Shown in pieces: positions 1-10,554 of a stretch of DNA of 64,000 nucleotides. A model generated the notes under the pieces. That model did no database searches. It saw nothing but the letters and a program-made list of their open reading frames with translations, and had not been told where the DNA came from. Made by a program: the position numbers and the translations under genes. The stretch's first letter is position 1, and every line of letters starts with the position of its first letter. The stretch covers positions 273,501 through 337,500 of the forward strand of contig NW_020167543.1 in the NCBI RefSeq assembly GCF_001641265.1, written 5' to 3'. The DNA is from Pseudogymnoascus destructans. Its lineage: Eukaryota > Ascomycota > Leotiomycetes > Thelebolales > Thelebolaceae.

Positions 1-830
1 CAAATCGATGACCAGGCTCTTACTGGAAATTGCCATGATTGCCCCAGTCCCAAGATCCGGATGGAAAGCTTGGAGATACCACATGGATGAGAAGTCGCCG
101 AGAGTACAGCCAACTAGACATCGTAGTGTGTTTACACCAGCTCGATTCCAGACTGTCCTCGACGCCCAGAACTGCAATGAAAATACCGAAGGAGGCAGCT
201 TCTTTCCGTCATTTTTGCTGCATGGAGTCTTTGGGGAACTTTGGGTGCATTTTGGCCGAAGCTGAAATGCGGTTGCACGGGTTATCTTTCTCAAGGAACT
301 CGAGTAGATACGGCCCGGAGGGGGCAAACGAGTCGAGAATCTGAACATAATTGATTGTATGACTGACACTGTTGATAATACGAGTGCAATGTATGAATTT
401 GAGAGCGAAACTCTGTGAGATGTTTATAACGATCAGAAAATGATAATAATGACGACGGGTCTGGTCGCCTTTTAATATCGGTGGGACAGGCTCCACTTTG
501 GACCGTTCACCACCGCACAAATCACTCACACCTCACAGGCTACGAATCCGACTAATGATTAATGATGCGCATCAGACCTTGAAAATTTAAGAATCAGCGT
601 AAAAGTCTCACTGGGTTATTGTAAATATTTTCAAGAAGTCTAAATGTCCCTTGTTGGGGAAAGTTCCAAGAGTACGGTGAACCACAGCCAATTTGTGTGG
701 TAAGTTCGGTCCGATAAATCTTCCTTTGGCAACTTCTGGTGCGGCGAGGGCTTCGTGAGACTCCAAGCCATCCCCGAAATATCCCACTTTAAACGCGTAT
801 TATAACAAATTCCCACGACATAAGAGGAGA
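1..830. other. Intergenic, no supported gene
   Basis: Only short overlapping open frames on both strands with no recognisable domain. The stretch before position 831 is likely the promoter and 5' UTR of the RIT1 gene. I see no RNA gene or transposon here. Confidence 0.5.
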
Positions 831-2319
831 ATGCCGCCACCAGCTACTGCTTCTGACCTCATCTTCTCGGAACAAGCGAACCATAACTTCTCCAAGACCC
901 TGGGGGATATTAAACGCCATACTCTCTCCATCCACAACCGCCTCCAGTCGATCCTCGTTGATGCCTCTTTCGTTCAAAGTGTGTCAGAGGCCTACTGCCG
1001 CCCTCTAGTCGCCAATGAACGCTGTGGAAGCTGGTATATTAACCCAGAGGCTAAATCAGGGAGCGCATACTTCAAAAGCACCGATGGACATACAGGTGTT
1101 TGGAAATTTAGCACCCGGAGGTTGAACACACATCTCCTGGAGTTGATTGGAAGGGGTGATGGGTAGGCGCATAGGGAATACTTGGGTTTGGATACGATAC
1201 TAAATCTTTGTAGATGCATCATTGTAGATTCTACTCGACGAGGAAAGAGTTCGTCAGTTCCTTCCATTCATTCAAGGGCGAGCTAACATTACGACAGGAA
1301 TGCCAGATGCCCTGAGCAAGACAATTCCAATTTGGTGTAGCGTCATTAACCGCACCCTCTTCTCAGACAAGCCCGAATACCACAACCTCTACACGCTGCC
1401 ACAGGCTGTCTCGAGCTCTGAGCATGCCCAGATAGCGGCACGATTAGATGGCTTTGCAGAGTCCTTCGCTGGCCTGGGCATCGACATGAAACCGCTCAGA
1501 GAGCACATATCTAAACCGATAAGACCGTTATGGGTAACACCAGAGTCGGCGCTCCCTGTTGAGGAACAAGTGTTCAGCGATTATCACCCCGTCATATGCT
1601 GCACCGCATCTCGGCGAGTTGCCGGTGGTGAAGTTAGTGAGGGGGGATACATTCAAGGCTCTGGGGATGATACTGAGAACTGGGCCTATGGATTGACTCC
1701 TACCGTGTTTTGGTCAAACAGTGAACTCCTACTTTCCACGCCGGAATCTGAGCTCACGAGCTTGATCACTGAGTTGGTATCAAGATTTTCCAACGCCAAT
1801 ACTGGCAAGCCTAGCCCTACCCTTCTGCCACCGACTTCATATCTTTATGTCACATCATTGACATCTCTCGCAGCGCAACCCGCTAGCAGTAGCGACATTA
1901 TTATCACAATTTGCCCCGAAATTACAACCCCTGCAAGCTGGCAGAAAGATAAACATAGGCTGGAGATTGGAATTGGCTCTGGCAAAATTGGAAGCCGCAA
2001 TCTACGATCTGCTTTGCATCATATGGTTGACTTCGTCAAGAGGTCACTCTCAACGGCCCCTGCTGAAACCAATTCTCCCAGGATTGTGGTGGCATGCCCC
2101 GATGGCAAAGATCTCTCCATTGGAGTGGCACTTGCTATACTTTGCATCCTGTATGATGACAGCGGTGGTTTGCTTGAACTGGGGCAGGAAGGTACAGAAA
2201 TAGACAAAGCCTATATTCGGCGGCGCCTAGGGTGGATCATGACAGCTATGCCAGGTTCAAACCCAAGTCGCTCGACGCTCCAAAGTGTCAATAGCTATTT
2301 AATGACAAGACCAAGTTAA
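831..2319 (+). CDS. RIT1: Initiator tRNA 2'-O-ribosyl phosphate transferase (Rit1 family)
   Basis: Rit1 adds 2'-O-ribosyl phosphate to A64 of the initiator tRNA-Met, which keeps that tRNA out of elongation. The family signature is clear: SAYFKSTDGH and WKFSTRRLN in exon 1, then IIVDSTRRGK joined to MPDALSKTIPIWC. I place three exons at 831-1162, 1214-1248 and 1298-2319, with introns of 51 and 49 nt; the second has a GCTAAC branch site. Spliced length is 1389 nt (462 aa), normal for the family. Both introns interrupt the most conserved core, so single-frame translation misses IIVDSTRRGK. The first ATG at 831 is followed at once by the family N-terminal pattern DLIFSEQANHNFSKTL. The C-terminal part is the phosphatase-like domain usual for Rit1. 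Nothing looks broken. Confidence 0.93.
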
Positions 2320-2684
2320 ACTAGAAAGGCAGATAAACATTGTAAATATTTACATCTAGCTAGACTAGACTTCGATTATTATGTGCTTTAGTAGTATTAT
2401 GTTACTTCCTAATATTAGGCAGAATCGTAGATCGGCCTATTTCAGCTTCATAGCCCGACAGCATGGCTATGCTGCTCAGCCTAGAAATCTGCCTAATAAA
2501 GGCAGTCCTTTTACAAGGCAGTTAATCCCTGCAAGAGGATCAAAATGACGTTTCGACAGTGACCACCACTCTTTCTAATCATTCGGCGATAAGTTAACAA
2601 TAAACATAAATACTACGGAAGCCCCCGACTTGCAACCATCATCATCATCCACCCTGCACTTCTTCTGCGGAAACGGTTCTCACG
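2320..2684. other. Intergenic, AT-rich 3' flank of RIT1
   Basis: AT-rich spacer with no coding signal. It presumably holds the RIT1 3' UTR and the promoter of the next frame. Confidence 0.5.
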
Positions 2685-3281
2685 ATGGCCTCACAACCGC
2701 ACCAAGAGCCGCCTTCGTACACCGAAGAGCCAGCGCCAGCCTCTACACAGATACCAATCGAGCCACCGACATACGACGATGTCGCTGAATCGCAACCACG
2801 CGACCAGCTAATGACAGAGGAGCTGCCATGCCTCATCATGGACGATTGCTTCATCTATGCGGAATCACAACCAACAAATTCACTCCACGAGTTGAGCAAC
2901 CCTCCTACAACCGACAAGTCCGCAGCATTCGCTGTCGAGAAATTCATCTACCGTCTGACCACCAACGACGGCGAGGGTGCACTTCGCCAACGCAAGTGAC
3001 ATCTGTACGATTTCCGCGCCGGTCTCTCCGAGTTCGGTGATGTTGTCTCTCGCTTTAGAGTCCCAGTGGGCATACAGACGTTATATCACCTCCGTAGACG
3101 GTCTTTGCAGGAAAGACGCGCCAGCCGACAGCGCTTTTGGACTGATCGTGGTCTCGTCAGGAGATGGACAAATGCGTTCAATCAGACGACCAATGTGACA
3201 GTGATTTGTGAACAAGTGAACAGTGAACACCGCTTCCTTGACGACTATGCCAGCTGTTGTCACCGTACGTACTGGTGTTAG
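2685..3281 (+). pseudogene. PPxY-containing fungal protein, broken by an in-frame stop
   Basis: A frame opens with two PPxY motifs (PPSYTEE, PPTYDDV), which bind WW domains such as those of Rsp5-type ubiquitin ligases. It continues with ELSNPP, AVEKFIYRL and, after a TGA at 2997-2999, HLYDFRAG. The arrangement (ELSNPP, then KFIYRL, then R-x-R-HxYDF) resembles a common uncharacterised fungal family in which an arginine normally sits where the stop is. The same frame stays open to 3281 but the later part matches nothing I know. It could be a pseudogene with a CGA-to-TGA change or a gene with an intron I cannot place. The call rests on memory of the family pattern, not on an alignment. Confidence 0.4.
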
Positions 3282-3701
3282 CTTGCGCTTTAAAAAGTGG
3301 CAATCTACTTCTGGTGCCTGTTACACTGTAATCCCACCGCTGCTCGAGCTTTCGCCTCATCTCGTCGCTGCATACTCAAAACTCGCAGTAGTCTACAACC
3401 GTATTTATCCACATGAACTCCCGCAACCTGAGCTACTCCTCCATATCTGGTATCCGTATTCGGCCCCACGGCACGCGGCTATACCCTTCTTTATCAAGGC
3501 TCTGTTATTTCATTGTCTCTCTGGTCGAATACCGCACTCGTTGCCACAAAAAATAACAAAGGATGATCGAGGCGCCTTATTGTGTTACCTTCAGTTTTCT
3601 CGACAGAATGCCCTTCTTATTCTATTTTGTTGTCTTGCCTTCTCTGAAAGAGGTGTTTCAATTTTCGCAACCAACCTCACAGCAACTCGGTTTAAATACG
3701 C

Positions 3702-6699
3702 ATGGCGATTGACGATGATCCACTCACTGCCGGTTTTGGCAGCCAGCTCCATAAGAAACGCAAAACCACCAACCCCCCAGAACCAACCGGCGCGTGGCCT
3801 GGGGGAAAGAAGCGCAAAAAGAAAGCCAGGTCAACACGACCCAGATTCGCACCGAAAAGAAAATACAAGAAGTCCGCATTGGCTAAAGTATTTGGCGCTG
3901 CGCCCGTCTTGAATAATGGAGAAAGCGGGTGGACGCCGATAAACCTCCAGCATCGGCCTCCCTGGCGCCAATTCAGAACGGAGGAGGCAAAGAGAAATGA
4001 GCAGCGACGCAGGCTCTTTGGTTTCGATTCGAACCAGCTTCAAGCTATCGACGCGGTCCCAGCTCTTATCAACGAAGAGACGCCATTGCTGAAACTAGAC
4101 AACCCAATCCATCCAATCCTTGCGCTTCGACATTGGAGGACTCGTGAATTAATGCCAGCAAATCGTGCGTTTTGGAGAATTGGCAATGGGAGGCCTGGGT
4201 ACTGGGAGGTAATGTGCTGATGATATATACCGAGTTTCACAGAATTAATGCTTTGAATTACAGGCACAGAACCCGTTGGTTTGGGAAATATTGGAACCCA
4301 TCCTCAAGTTGGCATCACAGTTTCTCACAAATTCTCACATTAGCCACTGGTATGGCAGCCATTGTTTTCGTAATCGTTATATTGAGTCTAACTGATGTAG
4401 GTGGGATTCACTACTACATGGAGAGCGCAGGGTCTTCAAGTCGCCATTTATGAACGGCCTGAGAACCATTCACAGGCGCCCTGCAGAGGTGTTCTACGCG
4501 AATCGAGCGAAAGTACGCCGTGAACTGGCTGAAGCAAGTGGTCTCATCAGCTTTGGAATAGAAAGTGGGGTTGTAAATACAGTCACTGGCCTGGGCCCTT
4601 CGCGGCATGATCCTACAGACAATGATCAATACTATCACGCCTTTACTGTGAAGCATGATATACTCGGCGTTGATCCGGTTGAGATTTCGCTGGCCCATCA
4701 CTTATTTAAACCTTTTCTTCGAGCGAATTTGACAGTATGTTTGTTTCTATTACCTGTTTGTTACTCATTGCTGACTATTAATAGCAAGCCGAGAGATTAG
4801 GGTTGCAGTTTTTTATAGCGAGTACTATCGTTCATGAAATAGGGGTGCGTCTTTGGTAGATTACTGCCACCTACTCTCTCAAGGCAAAGCTAACACAAGG
4901 AAGCATGCTATAGGTGATCTATACCGGAGGCAGAACAGTGACATTGAGGGAAAATACCCCTGGGAAGAACTCTTCTTTGAGGATGAAGCTCTGGCAGAGT
5001 ACGGCTATTCAGTAACCATGGCGGTAAGCTCCAATCATAACTCCCTTAAAACCACAACAGCCAATTTATAATCTAGAACATGAACTATATCATAGACAGG
5101 GTTCCCATGGAACCATCCCCTCTCAGTTACTTTGCACACAAGTGGCCCCGGCGCGATGGCGATGACATAAACCGCACGACCATCAAATACCCTCGCCCAC
5201 TAGAGAGCTACGAAGAGTTAAAGACATACTATCCCATCCAATATCACTACTTTCACGACCTTGCACGGAAAGATTTTTGGTCCAGCTTTGTCCGAGTCTA
5301 CGGCGAGACCGGACAAGCTTTGCACCTCGGTCAGCTTGCCTCCGGTTCCCAATTATCCACTGACGGAATCTCGCAGAGGTGGAGGTGGCTGTCCCCGCCC
5401 TCCTATGCACCAGCTCTGCCTCTCAACGGAAGTTCTCAGGACAGCATAATTGCTCATGCCATCCAGACGAGGCGAATACAGAACCAAAGCCTTGCGATCA
5501 CGGCGTTAACAACAATTCGCGGAGCCTTGTCTGACTGGCGCGCTAAATTTCTCAGTAAGAAGGAAAAGCATGAATGGTACGAAACACAACGCGAAAGGGA
5601 GGAAATGGGCGTTGAAGGACTTCCCCCAGAACCAGGTATGCTCCCCACATATCCCCACCTACACGAGAGCTGACACTCCAGACTCCCCCCTCTCTGTCCT
5701 CACGGCCTTGTCCTCCGATGTTTCCGACCCTGAGGACCAATCTGGCAACGAATCGGACTTTTCACACGAACCGTCCACCTCCAATGCAGCGCCAGAGCGG
5801 TATGAGTATATTCACAGATCGCTTTGCAACCTACGTCTCGTTTTAGCGCTAGACAGTATGCACAACCGGGTGCCCATAAACCTACTTCTAGAATACCTAA
5901 ACCGTGAGCTAATACGGCTGCGGCGCAACGTCGTCGGTCCGGAAGAATTTGAACAATATCTCCGCCACATCGCAATCGAGAAGAAGATATGCTTCAAGTA
6001 TTCTCCACCACCCCCTGATCCTTGCCCGCTTTCGTTTCCTTTGTTGGCTTCGCTTCCGCATACATTCGCTATGAGACCTTGCTAACCCCTTAACCTCACA
6101 GTTTATTCATTCACCACTTGGGGGCAATTGATATTACCATCCTCTCCACCGGCTGGCCCAGCGACCAAGAACTCCTTCCGCACCCCCGACCCCCGCTTCC
6201 CCCACTCTATCGTGACCCCGCCTACTTCGCAACTGATATCTCCGACTTCCGCCTCCTCAGTCTTGATCAAGAGATGTGGAGGATGCGAGATGCGCCTCCA
6301 CACGCACCCCGCTTCATGTTCGTCGATATCGATTCCGAAGATATACGAACGTACTTTAACAGCTTGGGGGATGAACAAATGGAAGTCGATGCGGACGTGT
6401 TTGCACATATTGTTGCTGCGTGTCCGGATCTGTGGGTGTGAGTTCCCTCCTTTGCTTCTCGTTACTATTTTTTTTTTCACACTTTGAGCTTTTGTGGCCC
6501 CTGGGAGATGTGGATAAGAAGCTAATAACAGGGCAGGGCCGGGCCGCCTGGGATATTAAGGTTTGTCGGACCCGAACAATGGGAAGGGGCAAAATTGGGG
6601 AAGTTTTGGGAGCCTCCCAAACCAAAGGATACAGAGATGGTAGATGTTAACCTTCCGGGTGCGATATTCGGGGGGGCGGGGGTGGAGACGGAGATGTAA
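3702..6699 (+). CDS. Uncharacterised large protein with a zincin-like HEXXH motif
   Basis: Nine exons fit splice consensus and frame: 3702-4208, 4264-4349, 4401-4734, 4785-4844, 4904-5023, 5077-5635, 5682-5997, 6102-6437, 6537-6699. They give 2481 nt (826 aa). Residues 326-330 read HEIGH within TIVHEIGHAIGDLY, the zinc-binding motif of zincin metallopeptidases; the second histidine is the first codon of exon 5, so the motif exists only after splicing of the 59-nt intron 4845-4903. About 25 residues on, FFEDEALAEYGYS offers acidic residues that could supply a third ligand, as in gluzincins. The N-terminus is rich in Lys/Arg (KKRKKKA) and may be a nuclear signal. I do not recognise the family as a whole. 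Peptidase activity is inference from the motif and context; the other exons carry no domain I know. The last junction (GTGAGT donor at 6438) is less certain than the rest. Confidence 0.72.
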
Positions 6700-7244
6700 G
6701 ATGTGAAGGGGACAAGTAGTTTAGTCGGTTTGCTTCTGTTTCTGCTAATTATATATTAAAGGCCTTAAAACGGTTTCTTCGTTTCTGGTTAAGAGAAGCT
6801 TTCCGTGTTTATGAAACAGTCACCGTGTCGTCCATGCGCATCCACGAATGGCCGCAGTCGACTGTAGGAATTACACCATTTTATTCAACTCCTAAACGTT
6901 AGGCTTCCAGAAAGTCCGTAATATAATAACTATAGTCTGTAGTAATTAACTTCTTTTTTACCCCGTCTGTAATCGTTTTAGACTCTCACAATAGATGTTG
7001 CTAACTATGGGTTCTACGATCTATTCTAACTCTTTGATTGGCTGCGAAGCCCGGTCGCCAGGGAGTCTCTCTCTCGGGCCACCATAGTGTGGTAAACACC
7101 AACAAAATAAGGCGGACCCATAGAGCTTTTCAGTCAGTGGAGCATCGTTAGCTAAGCATCTCTAGTGCAGCGTCTCTGATGCAGAATCTCTAATGCAGCA
7201 TCTTAATCGAAGTCTCCCACCGTTAGGATTAGGAATAACCCTTC
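6700..7244. other. Intergenic, low-complexity spacer
   Basis: AT-rich DNA with short direct repeats (several GCATCTCTAGTGCAGC-like units near 7150-7205). No gene is supported. Confidence 0.45.
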
Positions 7245-7912
7245 AAACGTTAGGGGGAAAGATCAGCTATAGCGACGCGGCGGACCATACTGGCAGAAGA
7301 GAGAAGACTTCGTAGCCTACTTGCTTCAGCATACGCAGGAAATAGAAGCCATTGTATCTTGCTATCTCCGTCTTAAAGGCACTGAGAGATGCCACCTATC
7401 GCCTTTCGATGAGTGGGTCCATGGCAGCTTCAACATGTACCTACCAGTCTATATCGACAATTGGAGGAAACAGCCTGGTGGAAGAGTCATGATCCGATTC
7501 CCGCTCCCCTATAAGGTTGGCGAGTTGAATTATCCAGGCAATGCAAATGAAAAGGTCCGTTGCGAGTCAGCTGCTTATGTCTGGATCCTCGAGAACTGCC
7601 CAGACCTTCCCATCCCTCACTTATGGGATTTTGCATTTGCAGCTGATGCACAGGACACGAAGGGCTCTATCGTAAGTAATCTGCTAAAAAATATTATAAT
7701 CAACCCTATATGGCATAGTTCGTCGCATTAGACGACGCGCCCGTACTCACACGGCTTTTTGCCAGTTCTATTCCCTGTTAGGCGGTACCAATCCCTGCAG
7801 GTATATATCATCAGGGCGCCTCTACAGTCTTGAGATAGGACACCTAGTTATTGATTACGTTGAAGAGACTGACGGAAGACTGAAGTCCATAGTTATAATT
7901 GAATGGTAATGT
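7245..7912 (+). pseudogene. Relic of an aminoglycoside-phosphotransferase-like (APH/kinase-fold) gene
   Basis: The frame from about 7290 reads DEWVHGSFNMYLPV, RVMIRFPLPYKVGE, NYPGNANEKVRCE and ENCPDLPIPHLW. This matches the N-lobe of the large fungal phosphotransferase family (APH, PF01636-like). A plausible intron (GTAAGT at 7672, TAG at about 7718) leads to FVALDDAPVLTRLFA and then a stop. A short later piece in another frame reads GHLVIDYVEETDGRL. There is no start codon in frame, and the catalytic HGD and DFG-like regions are missing. It is a truncated, frameshifted remnant. Confidence 0.7.
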
Positions 7913-8553
7913 GCTGCCTTTGTACATATATTTCTCTACTATTTCACAATGGATTCTTCAACAATATCAAAACGGAACAGGAGCTACAAGACAGATGGTA
8001 TTTGCTGCTATTTGTCACCTATGGAACCCATCACCACCTCCTTCTAAAAGTTAGATGACAAAATTCCTTAAGCATGAGCTTGTTTAGTTTCATACTATAA
8101 CTACGAAGCCAATTTCAAAGTAACGGACAACTGCACATGCCAAATCAGTTGTCATTAATTGGTTTTAACGATATAAAGGATTCTTGCAAGAGCATAAGAT
8201 AAAGTTGAAACAATTGAGTTAAGCCAAGTCCGTAATAAGTCTAGGTCTGGTCGGGAAATTCGGGAGTCATGGCGTAATATAGATAGTAATCATTATAGTA
8301 ATTGCCATCTACTACAAATTACACATAGAAAATAAGTCATTATAAGTAATATTTACACGTGATTGTTAACCAATTATAGGCACGTGATGACAGTCTTGGC
8401 AGACCGACGGGGGACCGCGGTCCCCCGTGACGCACACTAGTTCTACTAAAGCGTAAATTCATCTCGTGGCAGCGTGTGTCTCTGGACTTAGGGATAGACG
8501 TTAATTCAATTGATTTATATACTCTATATTCTATATCAAACGGCAAAGACGCT
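7913..8553. other. AT-rich intergenic stretch
   Basis: No gene supported. It holds the perfect palindrome at 8407-8428 listed separately and the 3' flank of the minus-strand gene that ends at 8554. Confidence 0.5.
8407..8428. repeat. 22-bp perfect palindrome centred on CCGCGG
   Basis: The sequence reads the same on both strands over 22 bp (half-site ACGGGGGACCG). It stands out as GC-rich within AT-rich DNA, 126 bp downstream of the secreted-protein stop codon. It could form a hairpin in RNA or bind a dimeric factor; neither is shown. Confidence 0.8.
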
Positions 8554-9687
8554 CTAGTTTCCACCCAGAGCCTTGCTGAATCCAGCAGGCGCGCAGTAAG
8601 GAGAGTTGCCTCCCTGACAGCTCAAACCGTCAACACATGTAGCACGGGTGACCCACTTCCCATCCAGGCATTGCATGAGAGAGTCTCCGTTACATTCCCA
8701 GACGCCTGTTGCGCAGGGCGCGCTAGGTTCGCTGGTTGTGGGAGTGGCCAGCATCTCCAGGCCGCTAGTGGCGGTGGGCGTGTAAGAGGTGGTGGGAGCA
8801 TCAGAGGTGGTGGAAGCGGCCTTGGCGGTTTGTGTTATCATCGTGGTTGGGACGGCAGCTTGCGCGACGTCGGCTGGGGAGTTGACGGCCTGGCTGGCGG
8901 AGCTTACGCTGGTGCTGGCACTGGATGCAGACTCCTGGGAGGCAGATGTAGACTCCTGGGAGGCAGAGGTAGACTCCTGGGAGGCAGAGGTAGACTCCTG
9001 GGTGGCAGAGGTAGACTCCTGGGAGGCAGAGGTAGACTCCTGGGAGGTAGAGGTAGACTCCTGGGTGGCAGAGGAAGAAGTAGAAGTAGTGGCCGTAGTT
9101 GCAACCTTAGCCGCGGCGCTGCTGCTGCTGCCACTGCTGCTGCCTCCAGACGCGGGTCCCTGGACGGTACCTGATCCGTCGGTGTCAAAGTTGTAGAGCT
9201 TCTCGTCGACGATTTCCCAGGTGATATCGATGTGTCCGTCAGCGCATGCGCTTCCGGACAGCTCATTCAGGACAGAGTAGCTGAAGTCGAGTCCAGGGGC
9301 GCCGTTGGCCTCCCACGTGTCACTGGTGGATGGGCCGGTGCCACAGCGCTCACAGCCGTCACCAATAAAGAGTGGTAGGCTGGAGGCTACGCCGTTGACA
9401 GAGACAACGACCTTCTTGCCGCAGTACTTGGCCATATCCCCGCGGAGGAGGGTGTTGTTCATGGCAACAACATAGTTAGTATTGATGTCGGTAAGGGGCA
9501 AGCTGGCGATGTGGCTGCACATGACTCCGCCCTGGTTCTGGGCGGCAAAGCTGGTGCCACAGGTTTCGATCTGTTCGACATCGAAGTAGTAGGTGCCGAA
9601 TCCGGAGCCCTGGTTGAGAGACTGCTGCGCATAGGCGCGCGAGGAGAAGAGCAGCCCGGCTGCTGCGATGATTTGTGCCTTCATCAT
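8554..9687 (-). CDS. Secreted double-psi barrel (expansin/RlpA-like) protein with Ser/Thr repeat stalk and Cys-rich tail
   Basis: I choose the ATG at 9687 rather than the upstream one at 9765, because it starts directly with a signal peptide (MMKAQIIAAAGLLF, cleavage near AYAQQ). The protein is 377 aa. Residues about 25-165 carry GSGFGTYYF, CGTSF, MNNTLL, YCGKKVVVSVNG, GDGCERCG and HIDITWEIV, the pattern of fungal barwin/expansin-like double-psi barrels. Next comes a Ser/Thr/Ala linker with seven 7-residue repeats of the form QESTSAS, likely O-glycosylated. The C-terminus has six cysteines (PCATGVWECNG, QCLDGKW, CQGG, YCAP) like a small carbohydrate-binding module. It is probably extracellular or wall-bound. 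No GPI-anchor signal is evident. The exact enzyme or binding role is unknown. Confidence 0.8.
   Translation of the reverse strand: MMKAQIIAAAGLLFSSRAYAQQSLNQGSGFGTYYFDVEQIETCGTSFAAQNQGGVMCSHIASLPLTDINTNYVVAMNNTLLRGDMAKYCGKKVVVSVNGVASSLPLFIGDGCERCGTGPSTSDTWEANGAPGLDFSYSVLNELSGSACADGHIDITWEIVDEKLYNFDTDGSGTVQGPASGGSSSGSSSSAAAKVATTATTSTSSSATQESTSTSQESTSASQESTSATQESTSASQESTSASQESTSASQESASSASTSVSSASQAVNSPADVAQAAVPTTMITQTAKAASTTSDAPTTSYTPTATSGLEMLATPTTSEPSAPCATGVWECNGDSLMQCLDGKWVTRATCVDGLSCQGGNSPYCAPAGFSKALGGN
8928..9072 (-). repeat. 21-bp in-frame minisatellite inside the secreted-protein gene
   Basis: About seven copies of a 21-bp unit (plus strand GTAGACTCCTGGGAGGCAGA with small variants) encode a 7-residue Ser/Thr/Glu repeat. 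The unit length keeps frame, so copy number can change without breaking the protein. Such repeats commonly vary between strains in fungal wall proteins. Confidence 0.9.
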
Positions 9688-10054
9688 TTTCGTAGTGAGT
9701 GTGTTGGTAGCGTATAAAGAGATAAGACTGTTTCTCAAGAGAGAGAGTGTGTGATGTAGTAACACTTAAAAGAAGGAAGGAAAGTGATATCCGTCTAGGA
9801 TGAAAGGAGTGTTGATAAAAAAGAATAAAATATCGAAAGTAATAAAGGCTCTGCCAGAGAGAGACGATAGAAGATAGAGAGAAAAAAAAGGTTGGATCGG
9901 GGTGGAAAAGGGAGAATTTATATCAGAGAAGCCAGGGCCCAGCACAAGCTTTTTTTCTGGGCCCATGTGGCGGCTTCCTTTGACATCGAGTAATGGAGCA
10001 ACAAAAGGCTTGTCGTGATCCTCCCCCTCCCCCTCCCCCGGCGGCCACGGCCCC

Positions 10055-10162
10055 ACGATTAGCGTAGGTGAAAAGCTTTGAGCCTAGAAGGTTCTAGGTT
10101 CTAGATGCCCCCAAAGTAAGACACCACTAACAAAATCAAAGCTTTTCACCTACGCTAATCGT
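10055..10162. repeat. MITE-like 108-bp element with 26-bp perfect terminal inverted repeats
   Basis: The 26 bp at 10055-10080 (ACGATTAGCGTAGGTGAAAA...) are exactly repeated in reverse at 10137-10162, around a 56-bp centre with several CTAG-containing words. It resembles a miniature inverted-repeat transposon, but I see no clear target-site duplication. Confidence 0.75.
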
Positions 10163-10261
10163 CTTGGCGCTCTCTGGGGATTTAGTCGGCAGGTTCCTAG
10201 ATGCGGGAAGAAGCCAAAGACGGGACATGACTAGAGAAGCAGGAACCCGTGGGCAATAAAT

Positions 10262-10370
10262 CATCCTCGGCGTCATTGTCCTTGGCCTATGTCCCGTGTT
10301 TGAAATATGACGATCTCAGTGGTCCTCGGGGTCGTTGTTCCTAGCCGATGTCCCGTGTTTGCGATTCGTT
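10262..10370. repeat. Two diverged direct repeats of about 40 bp
   Basis: TCCTCGGCGTCATTGTCC... at about 10263 and TCCTCGGGGTCGTTGTTCC... at about 10322 both run into ATGTCCCGTGTTTG. The copies are about 59 bp apart and differ by several substitutions. Origin unknown. Confidence 0.6.
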
Positions 10371-10515
10371 ATGTATCCTTTACCACACACCTTATTTTGT
10401 GAAGAGGTTTTAAAGAATTAGTAAGAACAGAAATAAAAAAAGAATTGAAATTAGTAGAAGAATTTATTAGCCACATAGTGGAACTGCCTGCATCTGTGAC
10501 AGCTGCAGCCCTACC

Positions 10516-10554
10516 TACAGTACGGCGTACGGAAACTTGTGGCGCCGTACTGTA
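10516..10554. repeat. 12-bp perfect inverted repeat
   Basis: TACAGTACGGCG at 10516-10527 is repeated in reverse at 10543-10554 around a 15-bp loop. It could be a relic transposon end or a hairpin. Confidence 0.6.

Noticed and set aside
8904..9266. Minus and plus frames with PLPPRSL or RLLGGRG repeats
   Set aside because: They are other-frame shadows of the 21-bp repeat in the secreted-protein gene.
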